The notes beneath the pieces are model-generated. The model ran no database searches, was not told the DNA's origin, and worked only from the letters and a program-made list of their open reading frames with translations. A program made the translations under genes and the position numbers. A stretch of DNA of 55,144 nt from Stenotrophomonas geniculata ATCC 19374 = JCM 13324 (GTDB lineage: Bacteria > Pseudomonadota > Gammaproteobacteria > Xanthomonadales > Xanthomonadaceae): assembly GCF_001431625.1 (NCBI RefSeq), contig NZ_LLXT01000092.1, positions 1 through 55,144 of the forward strand, written 5' to 3'. Of the stretch, positions 33,524 to 41,877 are shown piece by piece. How positions within the stretch are numbered: the first letter of the stretch is position 1; each line of letters opens with the position of its first letter.

Positions 33524-36118
33524 ATGTCAGCTTCCCCCCTTGTCGATCGTTGGATCGTACTGAAGTTCGGCGGCACCTCGGTGTCGCGTCGTCATCGCTG
33601 GGACACGATCGGGAAGCTGGCGAAAAAACGTGCGGAAGAGACCGGCTCGCGCGTGCTGGTAGTGGTGTCGGCGCTGTCCGGGGTCACCAACGAACTGACC
33701 GCGATCGCCGATGGCGCGCCGGACAGCCGTGATCGCGTGGCGGCGCTGGTCGAGCGCCACGAGGGCTTCCTGGTTGAACTGGGCCTGGGCCGCGAAGTGC
33801 TGGCCGAGCGCCTGGCGGCGCTGCAGGGCCTGCTCGACGACGCGCGTGCGGCCACCCGTCCATTGGACTGGCAGGCCGACGTGCTGGGCCAGGGCGAGCT
33901 GTTGTCCTCCACCCTGGGCGCGGCCTACCTGCACGCCTCGGGCCTGGACATGGGCTGGATGGATGCCCGGCAGTGGCTGGATGCGATGCCGCCGCAGCCG
34001 AACCAGAGCGACTGGTCGCAGCGCCTGTCGGTGAACTGCCAGTGGCGTGCGGATGCGGAGTGGATGCAGCGCTTCCGCGCGCAGCCGACCCGCCTGCTGA
34101 TCACCCAGGGCTTCATCTCGCGGCATGCCGATGGCGGCACCGCCATCCTCGGCCGTGGTGGCTCGGATACCTCGGCGGCGTACTTCGGTGCGCTGCTCGG
34201 CGCCAGCCGCGTGGAGATCTGGACCGACGTGCCGGGCATGTTCAGCGCCAACCCGAAGGACGTGCCGGACGCGCGCCTGCTGACCCGCCTGGACTATTAC
34301 GAAGCACAGGAAATCGCCACCACCGGCGCCAAGGTGCTGCACCCGCGCTCGATCAAGCCGTGCCGCGATGCCGGCGTGCCGATGGCCATCCTCGACACCG
34401 AGCGCCCGGAACTGCCGGGCACCAGCATCGACGGCAGCGCCGCGCCGGTGCCGGGGGTGAAGGCGATCAGCCGCCGCAACGGCATCGTGCTGGTGTCGAT
34501 GGAAGGCATCGGCATGTGGCAGCAGGTCGGCTTCCTGGCTGATGTGTTCAACCTGTTCAAGAAGCACGGGCTTTCGGTGGACCTGATCGGTTCGGCCGAA
34601 ACCAACGTCACGGTGTCGCTGGACCCGTCCGAGAACCTGGTCAACACCGATGTGCTGGCCGCGCTGTCGGCCGACCTGTCGCAGATCTGCAAGGTGAAGG
34701 TGATCGTGCCGTGCGCGGCCATCACCCTGGTTGGCCGTGGCATGCGCTCGCTGCTGCACAAGCTGTCGGACGTGTGGGCCACCTTCGGCCGCGAGCGCGT
34801 GCACATGATCTCGCAGTCGTCCAACGACCTGAACCTGACCTTCGTCATCGACGAAGCCGATGCCGATGGCCTGTTGCCCGTGCTGCATGCCGAGCTGATC
34901 GACAGCGGTGCGATGCCGGTGGAAGAGGCCGAGGTGTTCGGCCCGCGCTGGCGCGAGATCGCCGGCACCGTGCGCCCGCGTGGTACGCCGTGGTGGCGGG
35001 GTCAGCGTGCGCACCTGCTGCAGCTGGCCGATGCCGGTACGCCGCGCTACGTCTACCACCTGCCGACCGTGCGCGCCCGCGCCCGCGCGCTGGCCGCGAT
35101 CAAGCCGATCGACCAGCGTTACTACGCGATCAAGGCCAACAGCCACCCGGCCATCCTGCAGCTGCTGGAAGCCGAAGGTTTCGGCCTGGAATGCGTGTCG
35201 CACGGCGAGCTGAAGCATGTGTTCCAGCACCTGCCGGAACTGTCGCCCAAGCGCGTGCTGTTCACCCCCAGCTTCTGCCCGCGCAGCGAGTACGAGGCGG
35301 CGTTCGCGCTCGGTGTGACCGTGACCGTCGACAACGTCGAAGCACTGCAGCGCTGGCCGGACCTGTTCCGCAACCGCGAGCTGTGGCTGCGTGTCGACCT
35401 GGGCCGTGGCGAAGGCCACCATGCCAAGGTCCGTACCGGCGGCAAGGACTCCAAGTTCGGCCTGCCGATCGCCCGCGTCGACGAATTCGTGCGCGCGGCC
35501 ACCGACCTGGGCAGCCGCGTGGTCGGCCTGCACGCGCACCTTGGCAGCGGCGTGGAGACTGCCCAGCACTGGCGCCTGATGTGCGATGAGCTGGCCGGTT
35601 TCGCCCGCCGCATCGGCAGCGTGCAGACCATCGACATCGGTGGCGGACTGCCGATTCCGTATTCCGCCGAGGACGAGCCGTTCGACCTGGATGCCTGGGC
35701 CGCTGGCCTGGCCGAGGTCAAGGCGCTGCATCCGGCGTTCCGCCTGGCGATCGAGCCGGGCCGCTACCTGGTGGCCGAGTCCGGTGTGCTGCTGACCCAC
35801 GTCACCCAGGTGGTGAAAAAGGAGGGCGTGCGTCGCGTCGGCCTGGATGCCGGCATGAATGCACTGATGCGCCCCGCCCTGTACGACGCATGGCACGACA
35901 TCGAGAACCTCAGCCGTCAGGGTGGTTATGCCGAGGCGGCATTCGATGTGGTCGGCCCGATCTGCGAATCCAGCGATGTGTTCGGCAAGCGCCGCAAGCT
36001 GCCGGTGTCGACCGCGCCGGATGACGTGATGCTGATCGCCGATGCCGGCGCCTACGGCTATTCGATGGCCAACACCTACAACCAGCGGATGCTGCCGCGC
36101 GAAGACGTGATCGAATGA
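33524..36118 (+). CDS. lysAC: Bifunctional aspartate kinase / diaminopimelate decarboxylase
   Basis: This 864-residue fusion performs the first and last steps of lysine synthesis. The N-terminal part is an aspartokinase with KFGGTSVSRRHRW, GRGGSDTSAAYFGALL and an ACT regulatory region (about 310-460). The C-terminal part (about 500-864) is a fold-III PLP decarboxylase with YYAIKANSHPAIL (PLP lysine K537), HLGSGVE, and GGGLPIPY. The fusion is typical of Xanthomonadaceae and could link flux and feedback at both ends of the pathway. The ATG at 33524 fits the kinase start. murL follows after 76 bases. Confidence 0.94.
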   Translation: MSASPLVDRWIVLKFGGTSVSRRHRWDTIGKLAKKRAEETGSRVLVVVSALSGVTNELTAIADGAPDSRDRVAALVERHEGFLVELGLGREVLAERLAALQGLLDDARAATRPLDWQADVLGQGELLSSTLGAAYLHASGLDMGWMDARQWLDAMPPQPNQSDWSQRLSVNCQWRADAEWMQRFRAQPTRLLITQGFISRHADGGTAILGRGGSDTSAAYFGALLGASRVEIWTDVPGMFSANPKDVPDARLLTRLDYYEAQEIATTGAKVLHPRSIKPCRDAGVPMAILDTERPELPGTSIDGSAAPVPGVKAISRRNGIVLVSMEGIGMWQQVGFLADVFNLFKKHGLSVDLIGSAETNVTVSLDPSENLVNTDVLAALSADLSQICKVKVIVPCAAITLVGRGMRSLLHKLSDVWATFGRERVHMISQSSNDLNLTFVIDEADADGLLPVLHAELIDSGAMPVEEAEVFGPRWREIAGTVRPRGTPWWRGQRAHLLQLADAGTPRYVYHLPTVRARARALAAIKPIDQRYYAIKANSHPAILQLLEAEGFGLECVSHGELKHVFQHLPELSPKRVLFTPSFCPRSEYEAAFALGVTVTVDNVEALQRWPDLFRNRELWLRVDLGRGEGHHAKVRTGGKDSKFGLPIARVDEFVRAATDLGSRVVGLHAHLGSGVETAQHWRLMCDELAGFARRIGSVQTIDIGGGLPIPYSAEDEPFDLDAWAAGLAEVKALHPAFRLAIEPGRYLVAESGVLLTHVTQVVKKEGVRRVGLDAGMNALMRPALYDAWHDIENLSRQGGYAEAAFDVVGPICESSDVFGKRRKLPVSTAPDDVMLIADAGAYGYSMANTYNQRMLPREDVIE

Positions 36119-36194
36119 TCGCCGCGCGCGCCCTGCACCCGCCCACCGACACGTCCCGCGCCCTTGCGCGGGTCCGTGCCTGACCGGATACACC

Positions 36195-37547
36195 ATGACT
36201 GCTTTCGACAAACACCAGGTTTCCCGCTTCCGCTTCGTCCGCTGCGAATTCGCTGCGGAGACCGGCGTGGCCAAGCTGGTCTACGCCTTCGATGACGGCC
36301 CGGAGATGGTGGAAACCATCACCGTGCCGGGCGCCCCGTTCGTGCTGGACGAGGCGCGTGCCGCCGCCGTGCAGCGTGCGCTGCAGCTGCTGCACCTGAT
36401 TGCCGGTGTCAGCTACTACAAGGCCGGCGTGCCGGAGACGGTCAGCATCGACAGCTATGCCATCGATGCCGATACCGCGGCGCTGGTGGAGACGGTCTAC
36501 CTCAATGGCCTGGGCGAGTTCGCCTACCGCAACGGCCTGAACCTGCGCGGGCGTTTCCGCCTGCCGGTGCAGGGCGAAGCGGTGCAGGCACCGGTGCTGG
36601 GCCTGCAGCCGCACGCACTGGTGGCGATCGGCGGCGGCAAGGATTCGCTGGTCAGCATCGAAGCGCTGCGCCGTGCCGGCGTGGACGAAACGGTGACCTG
36701 GATCGGTGGTTCGCAACTGATCCGTGCCTGCGCCGAGCGCACCGGCCTGCCGATCCTGAACCTGGGCCGCGCGCTGGCGCCGGAACTGTTCGAGCTCAAC
36801 CGCCAGGGCGCGTGGAACGGGCATATCCCGGTTACCGCGGTGAACTCGGCGATCATGGTGCTGGCCGCGCTGTTGCAGGGCGTGGACCAGGTGGTGTTCT
36901 CCAACGAACTTTCGGCCAGCTACGGCAGCCAGATTCCGGGCACCGGCGAAGTGAATCACCAGTGGTCCAAGGGCTGGGCGTTCGAGCAGGCGTTCGGCAG
37001 CCATGTGCAGGCGCACGTCGCGGCGGACCTGCAGTACTACTCGCTGCTGCGCCCGATGTCGGAGCTGGCGGTGGCCCGCCAGTTCGCCAAGACCGATTTC
37101 TACGACGCGCATTTCTCCAGCTGCAACCGCAATTTCCACATCCTCGGCGAGCGCCCGGTGAACCGCTGGTGCGGCGTCTGCCCGAAGTGCCACTTCGTGT
37201 TCCTGGCGCTGGCCCCGTTCATGCCGAAGACGCGCCTGGTGCGCATCTTCGGCCGCAATCTGCTGGACGATGCCGAACAGGCCGGTGGCTTCGACGCGCT
37301 GCTGGAATTCCAGGACCACAAGCCGTTCGAGTGCGTGGGCGAGGGCCGCGAATCGCGTGCAGCGATGGCGACCTTGGCGCAGCGGCCGGAGTGGAAGGAA
37401 GATGTGCTGGTGAAGCGCTTCTGCAACGAGATCCAGCCGCAGCTGGATGCCGCCGAACTGGAACTGGCGCCGCTGCTGCAGCTGCAGGGCGAGCACCGCG
37501 TTCCGGCTGCGCTGTGGGAACGGGTCCGTGAAGATTTCGAAGCTTGA
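36195..37547 (+). CDS. murL: UDP-MurNAc-L-Ala-L-Glu epimerase MurL
   Basis: This 450-residue cytoplasmic enzyme turns the L-Glu end of UDP-MurNAc-L-Ala-L-Glu into D-Glu with ATP, in Xanthomonas-type bacteria. An ATP-binding PP-loop-like motif ([11 protein letters not shown]) and a cysteine cluster (SSCNRNFH, then [13 protein letters not shown]) are visible. The partner ligase gene follows and overlaps by 20 bases, the arrangement known for the MurD2-MurL pathway. This route is used in place of, or beside, glutamate racemase plus classical MurD. Confidence 0.9.
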   Translation: MTAFDKHQVSRFRFVRCEFAAETGVAKLVYAFDDGPEMVETITVPGAPFVLDEARAAAVQRALQLLHLIAGVSYYKAGVPETVSIDSYAIDADTAALVETVYLNGLGEFAYRNGLNLRGRFRLPVQGEAVQAPVLGLQPHALVAIGGGKDSLVSIEALRRAGVDETVTWIGGSQLIRACAERTGLPILNLGRALAPELFELNRQGAWNGHIPVTAVNSAIMVLAALLQGVDQVVFSNELSASYGSQIPGTGEVNHQWSKGWAFEQAFGSHVQAHVAADLQYYSLLRPMSELAVARQFAKTDFYDAHFSSCNRNFHILGERPVNRWCGVCPKCHFVFLALAPFMPKTRLVRIFGRNLLDDAEQAGGFDALLEFQDHKPFECVGEGRESRAAMATLAQRPEWKEDVLVKRFCNEIQPQLDAAELELAPLLQLQGEHRVPAALWERVREDFEA

Positions 37548-38937
37548 GGGAAAGCACGTTGCGCTGTGGGGCTGGGGCCGTGAGGGCCGCGCCGCGTTTG
37601 CGGTGCTGCGTGAGCGCCTGCCAACGCTTGGCCTGAGCCTGTTCTGCCCGGCCGCTGAAGCCGAAGCCGCGCGTGCGGAAACGCAGGGCGCGCTGGACGT
37701 GCGTGGCGAACCCTCGGCCGATGCGCTGGCCGCGTTCGATGTGGTGATCAAGTCGCCCGGCATCAGCCCTTACCAGCCGATCGCGCTGGCGGCGGCAGAG
37801 CAGGGCACCACCTTCATCGGCGGCACCGCGTTGTGGTTTGCCGAACACGCGGCCGACGACGGCATCGTGCACGACACCGTGTGCGTGACCGGTACCAAGG
37901 GCAAGAGCACCACCACCGCCTTGGTCGCGCACCTGCTGCGTGCCGCCGGTCATCGTACCGGCCTGGTCGGCAACATCGGCCTGCCGCTGCTGGAAGTGCT
38001 GGACCCGCAGCCGGCGCCCGAGTACTGGGCCGTCGAGCTGTCCAGCTACCAGACCGGTGAAGTGGCGCGCAGTGGCGCCCGCCCGCAGGTGGCGGTGGTG
38101 CTGAACCTGTTCCCGGAACACCTGGACTGGCACGGCAGCGAGCAGCGTTACATCGAGGATAAGCTGCGGCTGGTGACGGAAGCCGCACCGCGCATTGCCG
38201 TGCTCAATGCCGCCGATCCGCATCTGGCCGCGCTGTCGTTGCCCGACAGTGAGGTGGTCTGGTTCAACCAGCCGCAGGGGTGGCACATGCGCGCTGACAT
38301 CGTGCATCGCGGCGAGCAGCCCGTATTCGATACCCGCAACACGCCGCTGCCGGGCCGTCACAACCGCGGCAACCTGTGCGCGGTGCTGGCCGCGCTGGAG
38401 GCGCTGGGCCTGGATGCGGTGGCGCTGGCACCGGCGGTGCAGGATTTCCGTCCGCTGCCGAACCGCCTGCAGCGCATTGGCGTGGCCCATGGCCTGACCT
38501 ACGTCAACGATTCGATCAGCACCACGCCGCATGCCAGCCTGGCCGCGCTGGAATGCTTCGCCGGGCAGCGCATCGCGCTGCTGGTGGGCGGGCATGACCG
38601 CGGCCTGGACTGGACCGATTTCATGCAGCACATGGCGCACGACGTGCCGCCGGTGGAGATCGTGACCATGGGCAGCAACGGCCCGCGCATCCACGCGATG
38701 CTGCAGCCGCTGGCCGACGCCGGCCGCTTCGGCCTGCACGCTGCGGGCGATCTTGCCGAGGCGATGGCGTTGGCGCGCACGGCGCTGGGCGCGCAGGGCG
38801 GGGTGGTGCTGTTGTCGCCGGGTGCGCCGAGCTTTGGTGCTTACCGCGATTACGTGGCGCGTGGTCGCCATTTCGCCGAACTGGCCGGATTCGACCCGGA
38901 CAGCATCAGCGCGATTCCGGGGTTGGGCATCGCCTGA
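37528..38937 (+). CDS. murD2: UDP-MurNAc-L-Ala--L-Glu ligase MurD2
   Basis: This 469-residue Mur ligase has a Rossmann-like start ([15 protein letters not shown]), the ATP site [18 protein letters not shown], and the central SSYQTGEV and [10 protein letters not shown] motifs of MurD. MurD2 adds L-Glu rather than D-Glu to UDP-MurNAc-L-Ala; assignment to that type rests on pairing with murL. I chose GTG at 37528, which overlaps murL by 20 bases and starts the conserved [15 protein letters not shown] pair follows the stop. Confidence 0.9.
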   Translation: MKISKLEGKHVALWGWGREGRAAFAVLRERLPTLGLSLFCPAAEAEAARAETQGALDVRGEPSADALAAFDVVIKSPGISPYQPIALAAAEQGTTFIGGTALWFAEHAADDGIVHDTVCVTGTKGKSTTTALVAHLLRAAGHRTGLVGNIGLPLLEVLDPQPAPEYWAVELSSYQTGEVARSGARPQVAVVLNLFPEHLDWHGSEQRYIEDKLRLVTEAAPRIAVLNAADPHLAALSLPDSEVVWFNQPQGWHMRADIVHRGEQPVFDTRNTPLPGRHNRGNLCAVLAALEALGLDAVALAPAVQDFRPLPNRLQRIGVAHGLTYVNDSISTTPHASLAALECFAGQRIALLVGGHDRGLDWTDFMQHMAHDVPPVEIVTMGSNGPRIHAMLQPLADAGRFGLHAAGDLAEAMALARTALGAQGGVVLLSPGAPSFGAYRDYVARGRHFAELAGFDPDSISAIPGLGIA

Positions 38938-38939
38938 GG

Positions 38940-39004
38940 GTAGTGCCGGCCGCTGGCCGGCAACCCACCGGGAAATTCATCCACACACGGCGTGGATCTA
39001 CTGG
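38940..39004. repeat. Two different REPs, overlapping a gene end
   Basis: A GTAGTGCCGGCC hairpin (38940-38964) is followed by an ATCCACACACGGCGTGGAT hairpin (about 38979-39000). The second includes the TAG stop of the leftward SMI1/KNR4 gene, so the REP may have changed that protein's end. Confidence 0.75.
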
Positions 39005-39591
39005 TCTTCGTCGATGAACGCGTAATCGCCATCGATCAGCTGCTGCAGGTACGCATCGAAGCTCGGTGCGATCACCGCGTAGCTGTCCGGATCGTGCAGG
39101 TAGCGCACCACCTGGCCGACGGTGCCGCCCGGTGCCGGATCGAAATCCAGATACAGCATCGAGGTGCCACCGTTGTTCATGCAGTGCGAGAAACACAGCC
39201 GGCGGCTCATCGGCAGATCCGCATCGATGCCCTCGCCGAGAATCTCCGGCTCGTCATCCAGCCACTCTTCGTAGATGGAACGGATGCTGTCGTCCCACCG
39301 CTGCTGGTCCTCGAAGATCTGCGCGACCGATCGCAGGTAGTACGGATAGCCGCCGTCCTCGACATCCGAGCCGAGCATCAGCACGCAGACCTTGCCCGCG
39401 GGGTACTCCCGGTAGTGGGTGCCATCCACGCGCGACAGCAGCTCCACCAGGCTGCCCGGCACCTGCGGCCACTGCACACGCAGGCGCTGCAGGTCTTCGG
39501 CGCTGGCGCCCTGGACATGTGCCCACTGCGGGGCATCCTCGGCAGGCAAACGCGGGATCAGGCCAGACAGAAAGCGATCAACAAGATTCAT
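38998..39591 (-). CDS. SMI1/KNR4-family protein
   Basis: This 197-residue protein matches the SMI1/KNR4 (SUKH) fold: LQRLRVQWPQVPGSLVELLSRVDG, YPYYLRSVAQIFEDQ, and MLYLDFDPAPGGTVGQVVRYLHDPD. Such proteins include immunity factors for polymorphic toxins and general scaffold proteins. No toxin gene is adjacent, so an orphan immunity role is possible but unsupported. The ATG at 39591 was chosen as the first methionine before the fold. The stop codon falls within a REP. Confidence 0.75.
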   Translation of the reverse strand: MNLVDRFLSGLIPRLPAEDAPQWAHVQGASAEDLQRLRVQWPQVPGSLVELLSRVDGTHYREYPAGKVCVLMLGSDVEDGGYPYYLRSVAQIFEDQQRWDDSIRSIYEEWLDDEPEILGEGIDADLPMSRRLCFSHCMNNGGTSMLYLDFDPAPGGTVGQVVRYLHDPDSYAVIAPSFDAYLQQLIDGDYAFIDEDQ

Positions 39592-39594
39592 GCG

Positions 39595-39709
39595 AAAAAA
39601 GGGGACGGAGGGGATTAAGTCGTATCCAACCACACCTGCGTCACGCCGCCAATGCAGAATGCGACGCGGGAGGGGCGATTACGGCTTAATCCCCTCCGTC
39701 CCCTTTTTC
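39595..39709. repeat. Long inverted repeat, GGGGACGGAGGGGATTAAG arms
   Basis: The arm at 39601-39619 is perfectly inverted at about 39685-39703. The arms are flanked by A and T runs, with about 65 bases between them. It lies in the divergent gap between the SMI1/KNR4 gene and the hydrolase. One arm also occurs at 10918-10953. It may be a small non-autonomous repeat, or a two-way transcription barrier. Confidence 0.75.
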
Positions 39710-39724
39710 TTGCGGAGCAGGCGC

Positions 39725-40510
39725 ATGAATCGTTGGCGATGCGGTGTGGCGATGATCCTGGGGCTGGCGGCGATGCCGGCGTGGGCGGCGATGAAGACGC
39801 AGCCGGTGGAATGGAAACACCAGGGCACGACCTTCAGTGGCGTGCTGGTCTATGACGACGGCGAGCATGACAAGCGGCCTGGTCTGGTGATGGTGCCGAA
39901 CTGGAAGGGCGTGAACGAATCGGCCATCGAGAAGGCCAAGCAGCTGGCCGGTGACGACTACGTGGTGCTGGTGGCCGATGTCTACGGCAAGGGTGTGCGG
40001 CCGAAGACCGATGCCGAGGCCGGGCCGGTGGCGACCAAGCTGCGCAACGACCGGCCGTTGCTGCGTGCCCGCGCGCTGGAGGCGGTGAACGTGCTCAAGG
40101 CGCAGGCCGGCAAGGTGCCGCTGGATGCCAGCCGGATCGGCGCGGTGGGCTTCTGTTTTGGCGGCACCACGGTGCTGGAGCTGGCCCGGGCCGGTGCGCC
40201 GCTGGCCGGTGTGGTGAGCCTCCACGGTGGATTGGGCTCGCCGTTGCCGGCGCAGGCCGGTGGCAGCCATCCGTCGGTGCTGGTGCTCAATGGCGCCGAC
40301 GACAAGAGCGTGACCGCCGAGGACATCGCCGGTTTCCAGAAGGAAATGAACGCGGCCAAGGTCGATTGGGAGTTCACCAACTACAGCGGCGCGGTGCACT
40401 GCTTTGCCGAGCGCGATGCCAACAGCCCGCCGGGCTGCCAGTACAACGAACGGGCGGCCAAGCGCGCGTGGAAGGCGCTGGATGAATTCTTCGAGGAGCG
40501 GTTCCGGTAA
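39725..40510 (+). CDS. Dienelactone-hydrolase-family protein, exported
   Basis: This 261-residue alpha/beta hydrolase has a signal peptide ending PAWAA. The nucleophile elbow is GFCFGGTT with Cys in the DLH position, followed by NGADDKS (Asp) and SGAVHCF (His). Family members hydrolyse lactones or esters; export to the periplasm and absence of catechol genes argue against aromatic breakdown. The ATG at 39725 was chosen for the signal peptide. Confidence 0.86.
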   Translation: MNRWRCGVAMILGLAAMPAWAAMKTQPVEWKHQGTTFSGVLVYDDGEHDKRPGLVMVPNWKGVNESAIEKAKQLAGDDYVVLVADVYGKGVRPKTDAEAGPVATKLRNDRPLLRARALEAVNVLKAQAGKVPLDASRIGAVGFCFGGTTVLELARAGAPLAGVVSLHGGLGSPLPAQAGGSHPSVLVLNGADDKSVTAEDIAGFQKEMNAAKVDWEFTNYSGAVHCFAERDANSPPGCQYNERAAKRAWKALDEFFEERFR

Positions 40511-40517
40511 ACAAAGG

Positions 40518-40653
40518 CGTGCCGACCAAGGTTGGCACTCACCGATGTTCCAGTGCCGACCAAGGTTGGCATCCACCCACAGCCACGGTAGGTGCCGACC
40601 AATGGTCGGCACCCACCCACAGCCGCGGTAGGTGCCGACCGTTGGTCGGCACA
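40518..40653. repeat. Cluster of four REPs in tandem
   Basis: Four GTGCCGACC/GGTTGGCAC or GGTCGGCAC hairpins lie in the same orientation, spaced about 35 bases apart (near 40520, 40553, 40592 and 40632). The third and fourth units repeat nearly identically, showing local amplification. They separate the hydrolase and ispB gene ends. Confidence 0.85.
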
Positions 40654-40663
40654 CCTCAACCGA

Positions 40664-41662
40664 TCAATGCGAGCGCTGCACCGCGTAGCGGGCCAGGCCG
40701 CGCAGGGCGGCGACCGCGTCGTTGTCGCCCAGGCCATCGAGCGCGCGCTCGGCGGCTTCGGCGTATTCCTCTGCACGCGCGCGGCTGTACTCCAGGCCGC
40801 CGGTAGCGCGGATCGCGGCCAACACCTCCGGCATCGCCGAGGCATCGCCGTCCTGCACGATGGTGCGCAGGCGCTCGCGGGTGGCGCCGTCGGAGTGCGC
40901 CATCGCGTGGATCAGCGGCAGCGTCGCCTTGCCTTCGGCCAGATCATCGCCCAGGTTCTTGCCCAGCTCGTCGGCGTTGGCCGAGTAGTCCAGCACGTCG
41001 TCGGCGATCTGGAACGCGTAGCCCAGGTGCATGCCGTAGTCGAACAGGGCCTGTTGCTTGGCTTCGTCCACGCCACTGGCCAGCGCGCCCAGGCGGGTGC
41101 CGGCGGCGAACAGCACCGCGGTCTTGCGCTCGATCACGCGGAGGTACGCGGCTTCGTCGGTATCGGGGTTGTGCACGTGCAGCAGCTGCAACACCTCACC
41201 CTCAGCGATGCGGTTGGTGGCATCGGCCAGGATCTGCATCACCGACATGCGCTCCAGTTCGACCATCAGCTGGAAGCTGCGCGAGTACAGGAAGTCGCCG
41301 ACCAGCACGCTCGGTGCATTGCCCCAGAGCGCGTTGGCGGTGCTGCGGCCACGGCGCAGGCTGGATTCGTCCACCACGTCGTCGTGCAGCAGGGTGGAGG
41401 TGTGGATGAACTCGATGATTGCCGCCAGCTGGTGGTGATCCGGGCCGGCCTGGCCGACCGCATGGCCGGCCAGCATGACCAGCATCGGGCGCAGGCGCTT
41501 GCCGCCGGCGGAAATGATGTGATCGGCGATCTGGTTGATCAGCACGACGTCCGAGGACAGCCGGCGCCGGATCAGGGCGTCGACGGCGGCCATGTCGGCC
41601 GCAGCAAGCGACTGGATCTGGGGCAGGCCCAGGGCGGGACGGGTGTCTTCGGTGATGGTCAT
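40664..41662 (-). CDS. ispB: Octaprenyl diphosphate synthase IspB
   Basis: This 332-residue trans-prenyltransferase lengthens farnesyl diphosphate for the quinone side chain. First Asp-rich motif DDVVD (94-98) in LLHDDVVDES, second IADDVLDYSA, and GGKRLRPML (53-61) near the substrate site are visible. Chain length cannot be set from sequence alone; octaprenyl is assumed from gammaproteobacterial practice. The gene is divergent from the GH13 alpha-glucosidase. Confidence 0.92.
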   Translation of the reverse strand: MTITEDTRPALGLPQIQSLAAADMAAVDALIRRRLSSDVVLINQIADHIISAGGKRLRPMLVMLAGHAVGQAGPDHHQLAAIIEFIHTSTLLHDDVVDESSLRRGRSTANALWGNAPSVLVGDFLYSRSFQLMVELERMSVMQILADATNRIAEGEVLQLLHVHNPDTDEAAYLRVIERKTAVLFAAGTRLGALASGVDEAKQQALFDYGMHLGYAFQIADDVLDYSANADELGKNLGDDLAEGKATLPLIHAMAHSDGATRERLRTIVQDGDASAMPEVLAAIRATGGLEYSRARAEEYAEAAERALDGLGDNDAVAALRGLARYAVQRSH

Positions 41663-41768
41663 GCGATCAGGCTTTCAGGCTCGCCGTTGATTATAGGCGT
41701 TGCCCGTGAACTCCGGGCGCAAACCGGACTGGCACGCCGCTGCGGCGTGGTCACGCCAGCGGCCAGCG

Positions 41769-41782
41769 TGAATACGTATGCA
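41769..41782 (+). promoter_or_regulatory. Operator TGAATACGTATGCA, copy 1
   Basis: A 14-base palindrome TGnATACGTATnCA lies about 95 bases before the alpha-glucosidase start. The same sequence is in the two other control regions of the maltodextrin locus. The symmetry with CG centre suits a LacI-family regulator. Confidence 0.65.
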
Positions 41783-41877
41783 GGCTGCGCCATGCCCCGG
41801 AGGCCACCGCTAAGCTTGCCGGAACAGGATTTCGGCCCGCTTCCGGTGGGCCCTGCATGCCCGGAGGGGGGCTGTCG

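Noticed and set aside
33527..36274. 915-codon open frame on the minus strand
   Set aside because: It is antisense to lysAC. The protein is rich in His, Gln, Ala and Arg without recognisable motifs, typical of a shadow frame.
38998..39591. Toxin-immunity pair involving the SMI1/KNR4 protein
   Set aside because: No toxin-like gene, secretion marker or polymorphic-toxin tail lies next to it.
40518..40653. Possible small CRISPR array
   Set aside because: Units are self-complementary REPs with unequal, related spacers, and no cas genes are present.
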